A stretch of 64,000 nt of DNA from an uncultured Planococcus sp. (lineage in GTDB: Bacteria; Bacillota; Bacilli; Bacillales_A; Planococcaceae), in contig CANNAE010000006.1 of NCBI GenBank assembly GCA_947502505.1, positions 1 to 64,000 on the forward strand. The letters are read 5' to 3'. The notes below the pieces were generated by a model, which was not told where the DNA came from, ran no database searches, and saw only the letters and a list, made by a program, of their open reading frames with translations. This document shows, one piece after another, positions 1 to 7,676 of the stretch (positions are counted from its first letter, which is position 1; each line of letters opens with the position of its first letter). The position numbers and the translations under genes were made by a program.

Positions 1-302
1 TTTTTCAATATGACATAACTATACTTCGGTAAACTGTCAATTTAGCATAGTTGGTTTACATATTGCCGGATTATCGGAAGCTCTTAATAATACTTAAGGA
101 GAAAAGAGGCTGTACGCAGCATATCTTTTCTCCTTTTGTATTTGCGAGTTGCCTTTTTTCGAACACGTTTAGTTACTTGGTATTTCAGATAAAAAATCGA
201 ATATATCTTAAAATCTGATTATCGTATAGTTTCAATGGATAAAATTGGTATAGTTGAGCTGCCTTAATTTTTTTAGATCCTCAATATAATGGAGGCGTTT
301 AA
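1..302. other. Intergenic segment at window edge
   Basis: No coding region is supported here on either strand. The stretch is A+T-rich and holds one clear hairpin (96-135). A GGAGG ribosome site at about 291-296 belongs to the next gene. Confidence 0.6.
96..138. terminator. Rho-independent terminator-like hairpin
   Basis: A perfect 12-bp inverted repeat (AAGGAGAAAAGA at 96-107 and TCTTTTCTCCTT at 124-135) encloses a 16-nt loop and is followed by a short T-rich stretch. It probably ends a gene lying left of the window. Confidence 0.6.
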
Positions 303-752
303 GTGAGTAAAACAGTGAAAGTAATTAGTAGTTTGGCGCTTATAAGACTTATTTTTTTCGGAGGTTTTATCGCTGGCAATATGAGTAAGGCAGATATTGT
401 GAAAGAAATAAAAGTTGGGTATCAGGACATTGAAAAATCAAGCAATGTGATATACGAAAAAGTTTTTACCGACATAGAAAATTCAACTATTATTGATAAT
501 TTCATCATGATTTATTTGAACGCCAAGGAGATTGAGAATCCAAATATAGACTTGGGAAATCCAGATATGTATATTGAGTTAAATAATCCAAATGCTTCTG
601 TCGGTTTAATTCATTCAAAAGTATGGTTTGTCGATGATGGTGCAATTATTGGGAAACGAGCAGGTGAGAGCTGGGATCGGATTGATTTTTATAAAACTGA
701 TGAAAGTGATGCCAAATATATAAAAGAAGTTGTTGATTACGAAGCAAAGTAA
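303..752 (+). CDS. Hypothetical membrane-anchored or secreted protein
   Basis: This encodes 149 aa from a GTG start, preceded by GGAGG at a 6-nt distance. Residues 8-25 form one hydrophobic segment (SSLALIRLIFFGGFIAG), which could be a signal anchor or an uncleaved signal peptide. The rest is acidic and soluble-looking with no family I recognise. A tail motif around HSKVWFVDDG faintly resembles phospholipase D-like HxK segments, but the protein is far too short to be one. It stands alone, followed by about 160 bp of non-coding sequence. Function is unknown. Confidence 0.6.
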   Translation: MSKTVKVISSLALIRLIFFGGFIAGNMSKADIVKEIKVGYQDIEKSSNVIYEKVFTDIENSTIIDNFIMIYLNAKEIENPNIDLGNPDMYIELNNPNASVGLIHSKVWFVDDGAIIGKRAGESWDRIDFYKTDESDAKYIKEVVDYEAK

Positions 753-915
753 CAAGTTTGAGCGAGGTTGTTAGAGGCTTAAAATCAAGAAGGATCCTGC
801 GGAAGGACTTTGATTTGTATTATTACTAGAAGGCGCTAGTCTAAGAATCAGAAGGTAACTTATGCACAGTTAAATTACCTATAAGCTCAAGATTTTATGA
901 TGAGGGGGACAAAGA

Positions 916-1287
916 ATGAAGTGCTATTTAGTGATGATACTCTCTATTTTCATCATATTAACGGGGTGCTCTACTGAATCTCAAAAAGTTCGTACTGGGC
1001 AAGCTAATACAGGAGAAGAAGCTTCATATTCGGCAATTATAAGAGTAAATGAATCAGAATATATTTCCGTTGGCAATGAAAACCAAGGGAAATGTACTGT
1101 TCAGGAGGAGATTGGAAAAATCAAAAAAAGAGTACTTGCAGAGGTTCTTCCGCAGGAACATCTTGTATCAAATTATCTAGATGAAGGGACAAGGATTTTT
1201 TCAGTGAGCGAAAATAGAAATATCTTACTTGCCGAGAAAAAAGGTGAAAAAGAGCGGGAGATTTTCGAAAGACAAAATAATGAATAA
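916..1287 (+). CDS. Small lipoprotein, function unknown
   Basis: This is a 123-aa protein with a GAGGGGG ribosome site 8 nt before the ATG. The N-terminus is a typical lipoprotein signal: one positive residue, a hydrophobic core and lipobox LTGC, so Cys18 would be lipidated and the protein tethered to the outer face of the membrane. The mature part is short, polar and lysine/glutamate-rich at its end, with no recognised domain. The highly charged tail (GEKEREIFERQNNE) may mean a shortened version of a longer ancestor, but no frameshift remnant is visible downstream. Confidence 0.65.
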   Translation: MKCYLVMILSIFIILTGCSTESQKVRTGQANTGEEASYSAIIRVNESEYISVGNENQGKCTVQEEIGKIKKRVLAEVLPQEHLVSNYLDEGTRIFSVSENRNILLAEKKGEKEREIFERQNNE

Positions 1288-1313
1288 CTCGGTTGGCAAA
1301 GCTGTACCTAGAT

Positions 1314-1508
1314 TTATTTGTTCTCTGATTTTTTGTTTGAATAAAAAATATAGGCAGCATTTAGAATGAACAAGACTATGGCCGATGATAAAAAAGCAAG
1401 TATTGCAGTTAAGTTAGGCCCCGTTATCAAGTAGAAAATAGTAGCCAAAATAAATGCAGTAAAGCCAGCCATGCTCATTTTCCATCGGGAATTTTCTATT
1501 TTCTCCAT
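1314..1508 (-). CDS. Small two-TM membrane protein
   Basis: The 64-aa product has two hydrophobic segments (about residues 12-28 and 31-54) separated by a short loop, and a basic C-terminus (SNKKSENK). An AGGAGG ribosome site lies 8 nt upstream of the ATG on the minus strand, which is the main reason to accept it as real. It converges with the lipoprotein gene ending at 1287. I recognise no family; it resembles the many small hypothetical membrane proteins of Bacillales. Confidence 0.6.
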   Translation of the reverse strand: MEKIENSRWKMSMAGFTAFILATIFYLITGPNLTAILAFLSSAIVLFILNAAYIFYSNKKSENK

Positions 1509-1698
1509 TCTTTTGATCCTCCTATGTGATGAAATAGTAGTTGCCTTAAAAATAGCAGTTCTGATGCTCTAATTTGGATTACCTTAAAACGATTACTGTT
1601 TCTAGTATAACCTATAATATAAAATATTTTCTTCAGCCGTTTTCTGTAACCCTTAATTCAACTTGACGTCTAAAAATGAAACAAGGGGGAGTTAGAAA

Positions 1699-2187
1699 AT
1701 GAAAACTAACTTTTTATTATCCATGCTGGCTATTTTTATGATCGTTGGCTGTTCTCAAGAAATGGAAGTTATTAAGCATGAAAAAGGCAATCGTACTTCT
1801 GCAGAAAGCCCAAAGAATACATCTCAAAAACCACCTAACTTGAAAATAAGTGTAAATGACAAAGAATTTGTTGCTGCTCTGAATGGCTATTCTTGGAGTT
1901 ATTACGATGAAGCAGAAATGAGCATGGCCGGTATAGAGGCTGAAGTTATATCTGTTTCTGACTTAATCGGGAATCACGAAGGTCCTGTCGTCAATTCGGA
2001 TACATCTATTGAACTGAAATTTGAAGAAAAGCCAACTTTTTACGAAGTATATGTTTTGGGCTCTGTCCCTTTTAATGGAGGAACTGATCTCATTTTAAAT
2101 AAGCAAATCGGGAGAACGGTTTATGAAGTCAAAGCTACCTGGGAACAAGGGACTGGATATTACGTTTTTCCTTTAACGATTGAATAG
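1699..2187 (+). CDS. Lipoprotein, function unknown
   Basis: This encodes 162 aa with an AAGGGGGAG ribosome site. The signal peptide ends in lipobox IVGC (Cys18), predicting an extracytoplasmic lipoprotein. A low-complexity linker (about residues 25-50, rich in Ser, Pro and Lys) precedes a compact domain with alternating hydrophobic strands that ends in an aromatic-rich motif (GTGYYVFPLTIE). It is probably a beta-rich domain like those in other small Bacillales lipoproteins. No operon partner is visible. Confidence 0.7.
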   Translation: MKTNFLLSMLAIFMIVGCSQEMEVIKHEKGNRTSAESPKNTSQKPPNLKISVNDKEFVAALNGYSWSYYDEAEMSMAGIEAEVISVSDLIGNHEGPVVNSDTSIELKFEEKPTFYEVYVLGSVPFNGGTDLILNKQIGRTVYEVKATWEQGTGYYVFPLTIE

Positions 2188-2396
2188 GTTCTCTAGCATC
2201 AATTTATGATAATTCTTCGAATATAAATCAGGTCCAATAAAGTCACATTCACAATCTTTCTTCGAGAAAATTAAGAGGCATCCCTATAGAAAGCGTATTT
2301 ACTTAACAAAGAGGCACACAAAAAATTTTTGTAATAAGGTTCTAATAACGCTGATTACAAAAAGATATTGGTTTTTAAAATAGATTATTAGTAAAC

Positions 2397-2435
2397 GAGC
2401 TCCTGCTTCAGAATTGCAGAATGCTCTTTTTATTT
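2397..2435 (+). terminator. Weak terminator-like hairpin
   Basis: GAGC (2397-2400) and CTGC pair with GCAG and GCTC (2423-2426) around internal mismatches, followed by TTTTTATTTT. The stem is imperfect. Confidence 0.4.
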
Positions 2436-2454
2436 TGAGGAAATTTGAAGGAAA

Positions 2455-2481
2455 TGAAACTATCAACAATTCTATTCCGTT
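2455..2481 (+). promoter_or_regulatory. Candidate autoregulated ECF sigma promoter
   Basis: TGAAAC at 2455-2460 is followed after 17 nt by CGTT at 2478-2481. The TGAAAC...CGT pattern with 16-17 nt spacing is the known form of SigW-type ECF promoters. It sits 28 nt before the start codon of an ECF sigma gene, as expected for autoregulation. Confidence 0.55.
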
Positions 2482-2508
2482 TTAACTATAGGAAAAGGAG
2501 GTGACCTG

Positions 2509-3060
2509 ATGGAATGGATTGAAGCAAGGCCGGTGTCCAAAGTAGGGAAAGAGGCATGGCTGGAAACCATCATGGAAGAATACGGCGAAAACCTGACACG
2601 TCTTTCGTACAGCTACTTGCGAGATTGGGGCATGGCAGAGGAAGTCGTCCAGGATGTGTTTGTGAAGATTTACAAGCAGTGCGATACATACGAAGAGATG
2701 GGTGCATTCAAATCCTGGATTTACCGTATCACCATCAACCGCTGCAAGGATGTTCTTCGGAGTTCCCTGCTCAAGCGGATTGTGGTGCAAAGCCAGTTCT
2801 TTCAATTTCTTGAATCGAAAGAAAAAACTCCAGAGACTCTTTTAATGACAAAAGGAGAAGACGCAGAGCTGGTCAAAGGAGTCTTGGCTCTCCCGGTGAA
2901 GTACCGAGAAGTCATTCTTTTGTTCTATTTCGAAGAGATGTCTAACCGTGAAATCGGGGAGTTGATTGGAGTGAACGAAAATACTGTTAAAACGCGACTA
3001 AGCCGCGGGAGAGAAAAGCTACGATTGGTATTGGAGAGGAGCGAATTTGATGGAAGATAA
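2509..3060 (+). CDS. ECF-family RNA polymerase sigma factor
   Basis: The 183-aa product has the two standard ECF domains. Sigma region 2 lies at about residues 22-90, with the acidic pairing helix around MAEEVVQDVFVKIYK. Region 4 lies at about 120-175, with the helix-turn-helix around MSNREIGELIGVNENTVK. The length is typical. A strong AAAGGAGGTG site precedes the ATG by 5-6 nt. The gene overlaps the downstream membrane protein gene by 11 nt, the usual sigma/anti-sigma arrangement. A SigW-like promoter directly upstream suggests self-activation. The inducing signal and ECF subgroup cannot be read from sequence. Confidence 0.92.
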   Translation: MEWIEARPVSKVGKEAWLETIMEEYGENLTRLSYSYLRDWGMAEEVVQDVFVKIYKQCDTYEEMGAFKSWIYRITINRCKDVLRSSLLKRIVVQSQFFQFLESKEKTPETLLMTKGEDAELVKGVLALPVKYREVILLFYFEEMSNREIGELIGVNENTVKTRLSRGREKLRLVLERSEFDGR

Positions 3061-4219
3061 ACTGAAAAACCTGCGTCCTGCCATGAAACAGACCGTTTTT
3101 GCGGAACAACGCTTTGGCGATCAGCAGAAACGAATGATTCGTCACAAAGTAGAAGCTGAATCTAACATGAGGCACTGGTGGCCCAGAACGTTATCTATTC
3201 TTTTTGTGGTGTTTTTCTTAGGCTTTGGTGTTTATTTAATCAGTGAAGAGCATAACCCGTCCAACAATGCAGGTAATCTAAAAACAGAAAAAATAGCTGA
3301 ACCTAAAAATGTGCCAGGGGAGGAAAGTGATGGCAGCCAATCAGCAATCCAAGTTGATCTGGCAGAGGACACCCCCATCGAAATCAATGAAGAACTGCGA
3401 GCGAACCTGAGCATCCCGCTGAATCTTCGAGATGAGCTGCCGTATGTAAATGCAAAACCAACTGTTGCAGCCACTGCACATAAGACAGGCTACAATGTAA
3501 GTGTCTATTACCCAATGGAGTCAGACACCCATCAAATTGCACTTGTTGAAAATGTGGAAGCTCCAGACTTAATAGCAGATACATTAGCGAATCGGGTACC
3601 GATTGCGGAAGATGAACAGGAAGTCCAATTTAATGGCCATACTGTTTTTCATTCGGAAGACCAAAAAGAGATGCATATCTTCACAATGGAACGGTACTTC
3701 ACCATCTTTGGTGCCGAGAAAGAAAAATTGTTCGAAATTGCATCATTAATTGATTTAACTAAACCTGTTGCTGCAATAGCAATCAAGGAACTGGAATTTG
3801 CGGATATGGAAACAGTCGAATTGGCGGAAATTGAAGAAAAGAACTACATTCCAGCTAATTTCCACAAACGTGTTGAATTTCTGCAAGACAATACACAATC
3901 AAATACACTGGCCTCTAAAGGCAAGGGAGTTTCTTGGATTGCGAATCATTATACATCACCCATCACGGGCTTTGATATCGTAGTAGAGCAAATGTATGAA
4001 GCATCTGGCGAGCATAAGATGGCTAACCACATTCTAGCTTCTAAAGATTTGATCCGCACAATCGAGTTGGAAGACCGAACAATTCTGTTACTGACAGATG
4101 GTCAAAATTATACCGGCTATTTTGCAGAAGGGAATTATTCCTTCCTAGTGACAGGCGATGAAGACAGTATAAGGTTGGACGAAGTTGAGGAGATTTTGAA
4201 AGCGATTGAGTTGAAATAA
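3050..4219 (+). CDS. Single-pass membrane protein, putative anti-sigma factor
   Basis: This encodes 389 aa. About 45 cytoplasmic residues are followed by one TM helix (LSILFVVFFLGFGVYLI) and a long extracytoplasmic part of about 325 residues. Translational overlap with the ECF sigma gene and the single-TM topology suggest it restrains that sigma factor. The short cytoplasmic part lacks the HxxxCxxC zinc motif of ZAS-type anti-sigmas, so it is a different type, perhaps a sensor with a large outer domain. ATG 3050 is preferred over the in-frame TTG at 3047 because its spacing to GGAGAGGA is better. The anti-sigma role is inferred from context. Confidence 0.75.
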   Translation: MEDKLKNLRPAMKQTVFAEQRFGDQQKRMIRHKVEAESNMRHWWPRTLSILFVVFFLGFGVYLISEEHNPSNNAGNLKTEKIAEPKNVPGEESDGSQSAIQVDLAEDTPIEINEELRANLSIPLNLRDELPYVNAKPTVAATAHKTGYNVSVYYPMESDTHQIALVENVEAPDLIADTLANRVPIAEDEQEVQFNGHTVFHSEDQKEMHIFTMERYFTIFGAEKEKLFEIASLIDLTKPVAAIAIKELEFADMETVELAEIEEKNYIPANFHKRVEFLQDNTQSNTLASKGKGVSWIANHYTSPITGFDIVVEQMYEASGEHKMANHILASKDLIRTIELEDRTILLLTDGQNYTGYFAEGNYSFLVTGDEDSIRLDEVEEILKAIELK

Positions 4220-4234
4220 ATGCCGTATCTAATT

Positions 4235-4268
4235 AAGAAGAAACTCCAGCATGAGTCTCTTCTTTTTT
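4235..4268 (+). terminator. Rho-independent terminator
   Basis: AAGAAGAAACTC (4235-4246) pairs with GAGTCTCTTCTT with one mismatch, followed by a T-run. It ends the sigma/anti-sigma operon. Confidence 0.75.
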
Positions 4269-4386
4269 GTATGTATTAGTGTACTTTTACGATCGATTTA
4301 CATTTGTTTGAGTTCTCTGTATTTGCTTCTATTTTTGAAGCCTGTGAATGGTAAAATAAGTATATAAAGGTTAGAAGGAGATTATT

Positions 4387-5217
4387 ATGAATAAAGAAAT
4401 TGTTACACTAGAAAATGGCTTACAAGTAGGGATTCGCATATGGGGAAGCGAAAATCAAACAACGCTTCTTTTTCTGCACGGACTTGGCAGTACAGCAACC
4501 AGTTTTACTGAACTTGCCACTTCATTGAGTGTAAAATACAGAATCTTAGCCCTGGACTTACCAGGACACGGCGAATCGACATATATAAAAGATGAAAAGT
4601 TCTTTTCGGTAGCTTCAATGGCCAAGTGGGTTGTAGAAGTATTGAAGTACTACAATATCCGGGACGTCCATGTGGTGGGTCATTCTATCGGGGGAAATAT
4701 AGGATTGGCTATAGCGAAGATGAGGTCAATAAGATCATTGATTCTTCTGGATGGCGGTTATATCCGGTCGAGCAGTATACCAGGTAGTTCCCTTGAAGAA
4801 GAAGTACGAATGGCAGAACAACATTGCAAAAGTTATATCTTTGATTCGTGGGAAAAGGTCGAAACGGAGTTAAGAGAAGGAGGATTGTCTCCATCTCTAG
4901 TGGAATTAGCAAAATTGAGCATGAAAGAGGAAGAGTATCAAATTAAGCCGATATTGGCCAGCGATATTGCTGGATACTACATGAAACAGCACTTTTATGA
5001 GCCGAGTGAAGAAACCTTAACAAAGGTAGATGCGCCGGTTTTGCTGTTGAGGAGTACTTTGCCAGAAGAGTTTAACTCACATCGCAAGAAAGAAGCCGCT
5101 AGATTTAGTCAATATCTGAATCTAACTGCAGTAGCAGTGGAAGAAGCCTCACACGATATTTATTGGGAACGTCCGGCTGCCGTGAGTAGTCAGATCTCTC
5201 AGTGGATTGGAAAGTAA
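4387..5217 (+). CDS. Alpha/beta hydrolase
   Basis: This 276-aa cytoplasmic protein has the alpha/beta-hydrolase fold. The oxyanion motif is LFLHG (His31-Gly32), the strand-turn ALDLPGHGES follows, the nucleophile elbow is GHSIGG with Ser100, and the catalytic His is probably His256 in EASHDIYWERP. An AGAAGGAG site lies 6 nt before the ATG. Lid residues 130-210 are variable, so the substrate is not predictable (ester, lactone or C-C hydrolase are all possible). It is monocistronic and ends at the first member of the hairpin repeat family. Confidence 0.88.
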   Translation: MNKEIVTLENGLQVGIRIWGSENQTTLLFLHGLGSTATSFTELATSLSVKYRILALDLPGHGESTYIKDEKFFSVASMAKWVVEVLKYYNIRDVHVVGHSIGGNIGLAIAKMRSIRSLILLDGGYIRSSSIPGSSLEEEVRMAEQHCKSYIFDSWEKVETELREGGLSPSLVELAKLSMKEEEYQIKPILASDIAGYYMKQHFYEPSEETLTKVDAPVLLLRSTLPEEFNSHRKKEAARFSQYLNLTAVAVEEASHDIYWERPAAVSSQISQWIGK

Positions 5218-5221
5218 ATCA

Positions 5222-5257
5222 TTGAATGTAACTAAAGTGCAGTTATGTTACATTCAA
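5222..5257. repeat. Hairpin repeat copy 1 (terminator-like)
   Basis: TTGAATGTAAC (5222-5232) pairs perfectly with GTTACATTCAA (5247-5257), followed by AAAGTTTTTT. It can act as a terminator for the hydrolase gene. The core TGAATGTAACT recurs at 5573 and 5876. Confidence 0.8.
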
Positions 5258-5316
5258 AAGTTTTTTGGATGGTAGAAAGATAATTGGTTGAGTAGAAAAA
5301 TCGAGGGAGAATAGTT

Positions 5317-5565
5317 ATGAAACAAAAATATCCATTTAAAGTAAACTGGTGTGAAATATGTGACCAAGGTTGGGTGGAGATTGTCAGATACTCCGGAAAT
5401 AACAATCTATTCGTTAAATGCCGGGAATGTGACTCTAAATGGGATACGCCTTTAGATAGTAATGATGTCAATAAAGCATCTCTCCCATTAGATCGACCAA
5501 TCAAAAGACCGACAATTCAGGAAGTTAAAGAAAGAGGATGGGACAAATATATTCAAATTTTTTAA
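5317..5565 (+). CDS. Small zinc-ribbon-like protein
   Basis: The product is 82 aa and has two CxxC knuckles, WCEIC (about residue 12) and KCRECDSKW (about residues 36-44). This is a pattern for a single structural zinc, and there is no signal peptide. The remainder is polar and ends in a tryptophan-containing helix (VKERGWDKYIQIF). A GAGGGAG site lies about 8 nt before the ATG. It sits between two copies of a related hairpin, beside another tiny zinc-ribbon gene. No function is known to me; nucleic-acid or protein binding is possible. Confidence 0.65.
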   Translation: MKQKYPFKVNWCEICDQGWVEIVRYSGNNNLFVKCRECDSKWDTPLDSNDVNKASLPLDRPIKRPTIQEVKERGWDKYIQIF

Positions 5566-5570
5566 TGCAA

Positions 5571-5608
5571 CCTGAATGTAACTTATTGTGAATTAAGTTA
5601 CTTTCAGG
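5571..5608. repeat. Hairpin repeat copy 2
   Basis: CCTGAATGTAACTTA (5571-5585) pairs with TAAGTTACTTTCAGG (5594-5608) with a single mismatch and an 8-nt loop. It lies 5 bp after the preceding stop codon. T-runs follow only after about 20 nt, so it is not a textbook terminator. Confidence 0.8.
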
Positions 5609-5679
5609 TTCTTGAGATTAGGTTTTTTGAAGAACTCACGACTATTATAAGTATAAATTAAAGTGAAAAAAGTGATAGG

Positions 5680-5856
5680 ATGTTTTTTACTAAAAAAATG
5701 AACTGTTCCCAATGCGGTAAAGAAATTGGAGAGAACGAAACAATTGCCATCCTCACAAATGTAAACGAAATAAATGGGATAGCCCATGTAAGAAAGTTCG
5801 CTGAGGGTCATACTGTTGTTTGCTCTGAGTGTTTCAACACTGTTAAAACAGATTGA
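5680..5856 (+). CDS. 58-aa zinc-ribbon protein
   Basis: This short gene reads ATG...TGA with two CxxC pairs, NCSQCGKEIG near the start and VCSECF near the end, spaced like a treble-clef or zinc-ribbon fold. Similar tiny proteins starting MFGKK/CSxCGKEI occur widely in Bacillales, where they have been mis-named as iron-hydroxamate transporter components; nothing here supports transport. The ribosome site is weak (GTGATAGG), so an internal ATG (5698) is an alternative start. It is flanked by hairpin repeat copies 2 and 3. Confidence 0.6.
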   Translation: MFFTKKMNCSQCGKEIGENETIAILTNVNEINGIAHVRKFAEGHTVVCSECFNTVKTD

Positions 5857-5872
5857 TTCAGTGTTTGTATAT

Positions 5873-5916
5873 ATTGAATGTAACTTATTACTAATTAAGT
5901 TTCAGTACATTCGCAA
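5873..5916. repeat. Hairpin repeat copy 3
   Basis: TTGAATGTAACTTA is followed after an 8-nt loop by TAAGTTTCAGTACATTCGCAA. It is related to copies 1 and 2 but has an asymmetric insertion in the right arm. It lies 17-20 bp past the preceding stop codon. Confidence 0.7.
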
Positions 5917-5937
5917 TAAGTAGATGGGGGGAAGGTT

Positions 5938-6384
5938 TTGAAGAAATACGGGGGTGGCCTTATTTTATCTCTGGTTGTTCTACTTTTTCTATTGATTGTA
6001 AATGCACAAGTTTATCACAATTTGATGCCCATGAATGTCCCAATCATCTTTTTGACGCTTCATGTCATAATCTATAGATATCTTATACCAGAGCAGAGAT
6101 TTGTAGCTTACTTCATATTTATTCTAATGGTGGGAGTATCCGTCGTTTTTTCGTTGCCCGAATTCACTCATCAGCAGGCCCAAGAACAAATTCTGGCTAC
6201 CTACGGGTCAGAATTGGAGTTGACTACACAAGGAAACTTGCCACTCGATCGGAACGATGACTGGAATCCCTTTTCAACAAATTGGGGATACGCTTTTCTA
6301 GGGACCGGCCCGTCAATCGGAGATCAGCACACTTCATTTCTCTTTATTCCAGACACAGGAAGGATAATCGAAATTGCTCCTTGA
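5938..6384 (+). CDS. Three-TM membrane protein, function unknown
   Basis: This encodes 148 aa from a TTG start with a strong GGGGGAAGG site. Three hydrophobic helices fill roughly residues 8-25, 33-47 and 54-74. A polar outer domain of about 75 residues follows, with the motif DRNDDWNPFSTNWGYAFLG, ending in IFIPDTGRIIEIAP-like strands. No known family is recognised. It is monocistronic. Confidence 0.6.
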   Translation: MKKYGGGLILSLVVLLFLLIVNAQVYHNLMPMNVPIIFLTLHVIIYRYLIPEQRFVAYFIFILMVGVSVVFSLPEFTHQQAQEQILATYGSELELTTQGNLPLDRNDDWNPFSTNWGYAFLGTGPSIGDQHTSFLFIPDTGRIIEIAP

Positions 6385-6562
6385 TTGTGTTTTGTTGTTC
6401 TGTAGTCTATAAGATCATCAACCAATCCGAAGCGAAGAACTCTAGTATGAGTCGTTTCTGATTGCCGAACAAAAAAAAGCCGGAGCATAGCCGTGCAGGG
6501 GGATTTACATCTATTAGAAAGGCATTTTAAGACGAAAGAAATGTTTCAATAAATAAAGCAGA

Positions 6563-6597
6563 GAACGGATCCACCGTTAATCACAGCGAATCCGTTC
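6563..6597. terminator. Hairpin between convergent genes
   Basis: GAACGGAT (6563-6570) and ATCCGTTC (6590-6597) form an inverted repeat about 40 bp past the stop of the minus-strand dehydrogenase gene. The following sequence is only moderately T-rich, so termination is plausible but weak. Confidence 0.45.
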
Positions 6598-6635
6598 CAC
6601 AAGCGATAATTTTAAATTTTTTTATTCGTATTGGA

Positions 6636-7676
6636 TTATTCTCCAGGCAGCAAGACAATTTTCCCTAATTTCCCTGTTTTTTTAAAGTACACTTGCGCTT
6701 CTGCAGCTTGTTCGAGTGGGAAAGTCTTATCGATAACGGGTTCAATTGTGCCTTCTGAAATGGCTTTGAGCATACGTTTGAATTCTTCTATCGTGCCCAA
6801 AACAGATCCGTAAAATGTAAGATGTTTTAAGTACAAGGTTCTAAAGTCAAGGTCTGTGTGTTGTCCACCTGCAGAGCCAGAGATACAGAACTTCCCGCCT
6901 TTTTTCAGGACTTGAAGAGAGGTGGGGAACAGGGCATCGCCTACAACATCTAAAACAGAGTCCACTGGCCCTCCATTTACCTCGAGTATGTCCTTGGCTA
7001 GGTGAGCTGATTTGTAAGACAATACGTGTGTCGCCCCCAGCTTTTTTAATTTATCGGTTACAGCTAAGTCGCCAACGATCGCAATGACCTTAGCGCCAAA
7101 CACCTTAGAGGCAATTTGTACGTTTAACGATCCAACCCCTCCGTTTGCGCCAGTTACCACTATAGTCTCGCCAGAATGAGCTTGAATTTGTTCTGTCATA
7201 TGCCAGGCGGTCATCCCACTAACAGAAAATACAGCACTTTCTGTGTAGTTCGCGAGCGGCATATCAAAACAAAGTTCAGCCGGCCAAACTACGTATTCCG
7301 CATATCCACCATCATATTCCGAACCGATAAAAGACATATCCTCTGAAATGTGTTCCGTTCCTTCCTGGCCACTCGAAGTGAAGGGAAACAGCACAACATC
7401 TTTTCCGATCATGGATTTATCTACACGGTTTCCAGCTTTTACGATGGTGCCTGCTATATCTGAACCGGGTGTTCTTGGGAAATGAACGCCTTCTGGGCGC
7501 CATCCGGACTTCGAGTCAGTGCCATAAGCGCCTTCTCTCATCCAAATTTCCGTATTATTGATGGCACAAGCTTTTACCTGAATGAGCACCTCGTTGTCTC
7601 CAGGTTCTGGAGTCGCTATTTCCACCAGCTGGAGCTTGTCTACATGACCGTATCCTGTCACTTGAATAGCTTTCAT
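6636..7676 (-). CDS. Medium-chain alcohol dehydrogenase/quinone oxidoreductase
   Basis: This 346-aa protein belongs to the MDR superfamily. An N-terminal GroES-like domain (TPEPGDNEVLIQVKACAIN, then FPRTPGSDIAGTIVKAG) precedes a Rossmann NAD(P) domain with VTGANGGVGS. The catalytic-zinc Cys/His set of true alcohol dehydrogenases is not apparent (N-T-E replaces the C-x-x-D position). It therefore more likely reduces quinones or enones with NADPH. AAAGGTGG precedes the ATG. It is monocistronic, and its substrate is unknown. Confidence 0.85.
   Translation of the reverse strand: MKAIQVTGYGHVDKLQLVEIATPEPGDNEVLIQVKACAINNTEIWMREGAYGTDSKSGWRPEGVHFPRTPGSDIAGTIVKAGNRVDKSMIGKDVVLFPFTSSGQEGTEHISEDMSFIGSEYDGGYAEYVVWPAELCFDMPLANYTESAVFSVSGMTAWHMTEQIQAHSGETIVVTGANGGVGSLNVQIASKVFGAKVIAIVGDLAVTDKLKKLGATHVLSYKSAHLAKDILEVNGGPVDSVLDVVGDALFPTSLQVLKKGGKFCISGSAGGQHTDLDFRTLYLKHLTFYGSVLGTIEEFKRMLKAISEGTIEPVIDKTFPLEQAAEAQVYFKKTGKLGKIVLLPGE

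Larger units (their letters stand above)
2188..2508. other. Intergenic region upstream of ECF sigma gene
   Basis: This 320-bp gap has no convincing gene. It carries a weak terminator-like hairpin (2397-2435) and then an ECF-type promoter (2455-2481) for the next gene. Confidence 0.6.

Noticed and set aside
303..752. Phospholipase D-like fragment from the HSKVWFVDDG motif
   Set aside because: Only one weak motif and the protein is too short, with no second HKD site.
1121..1360. 79-aa minus-strand ORF antisense to the 916-1287 lipoprotein
   Set aside because: No ribosome site and basic, low-complexity composition; it shadows a lipoprotein gene with a clear signal peptide.
2482..2805. 107-aa minus-strand ORF over the ECF sigma gene
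   Set aside because: It is antisense to a well-supported sigma factor and has no start signal.
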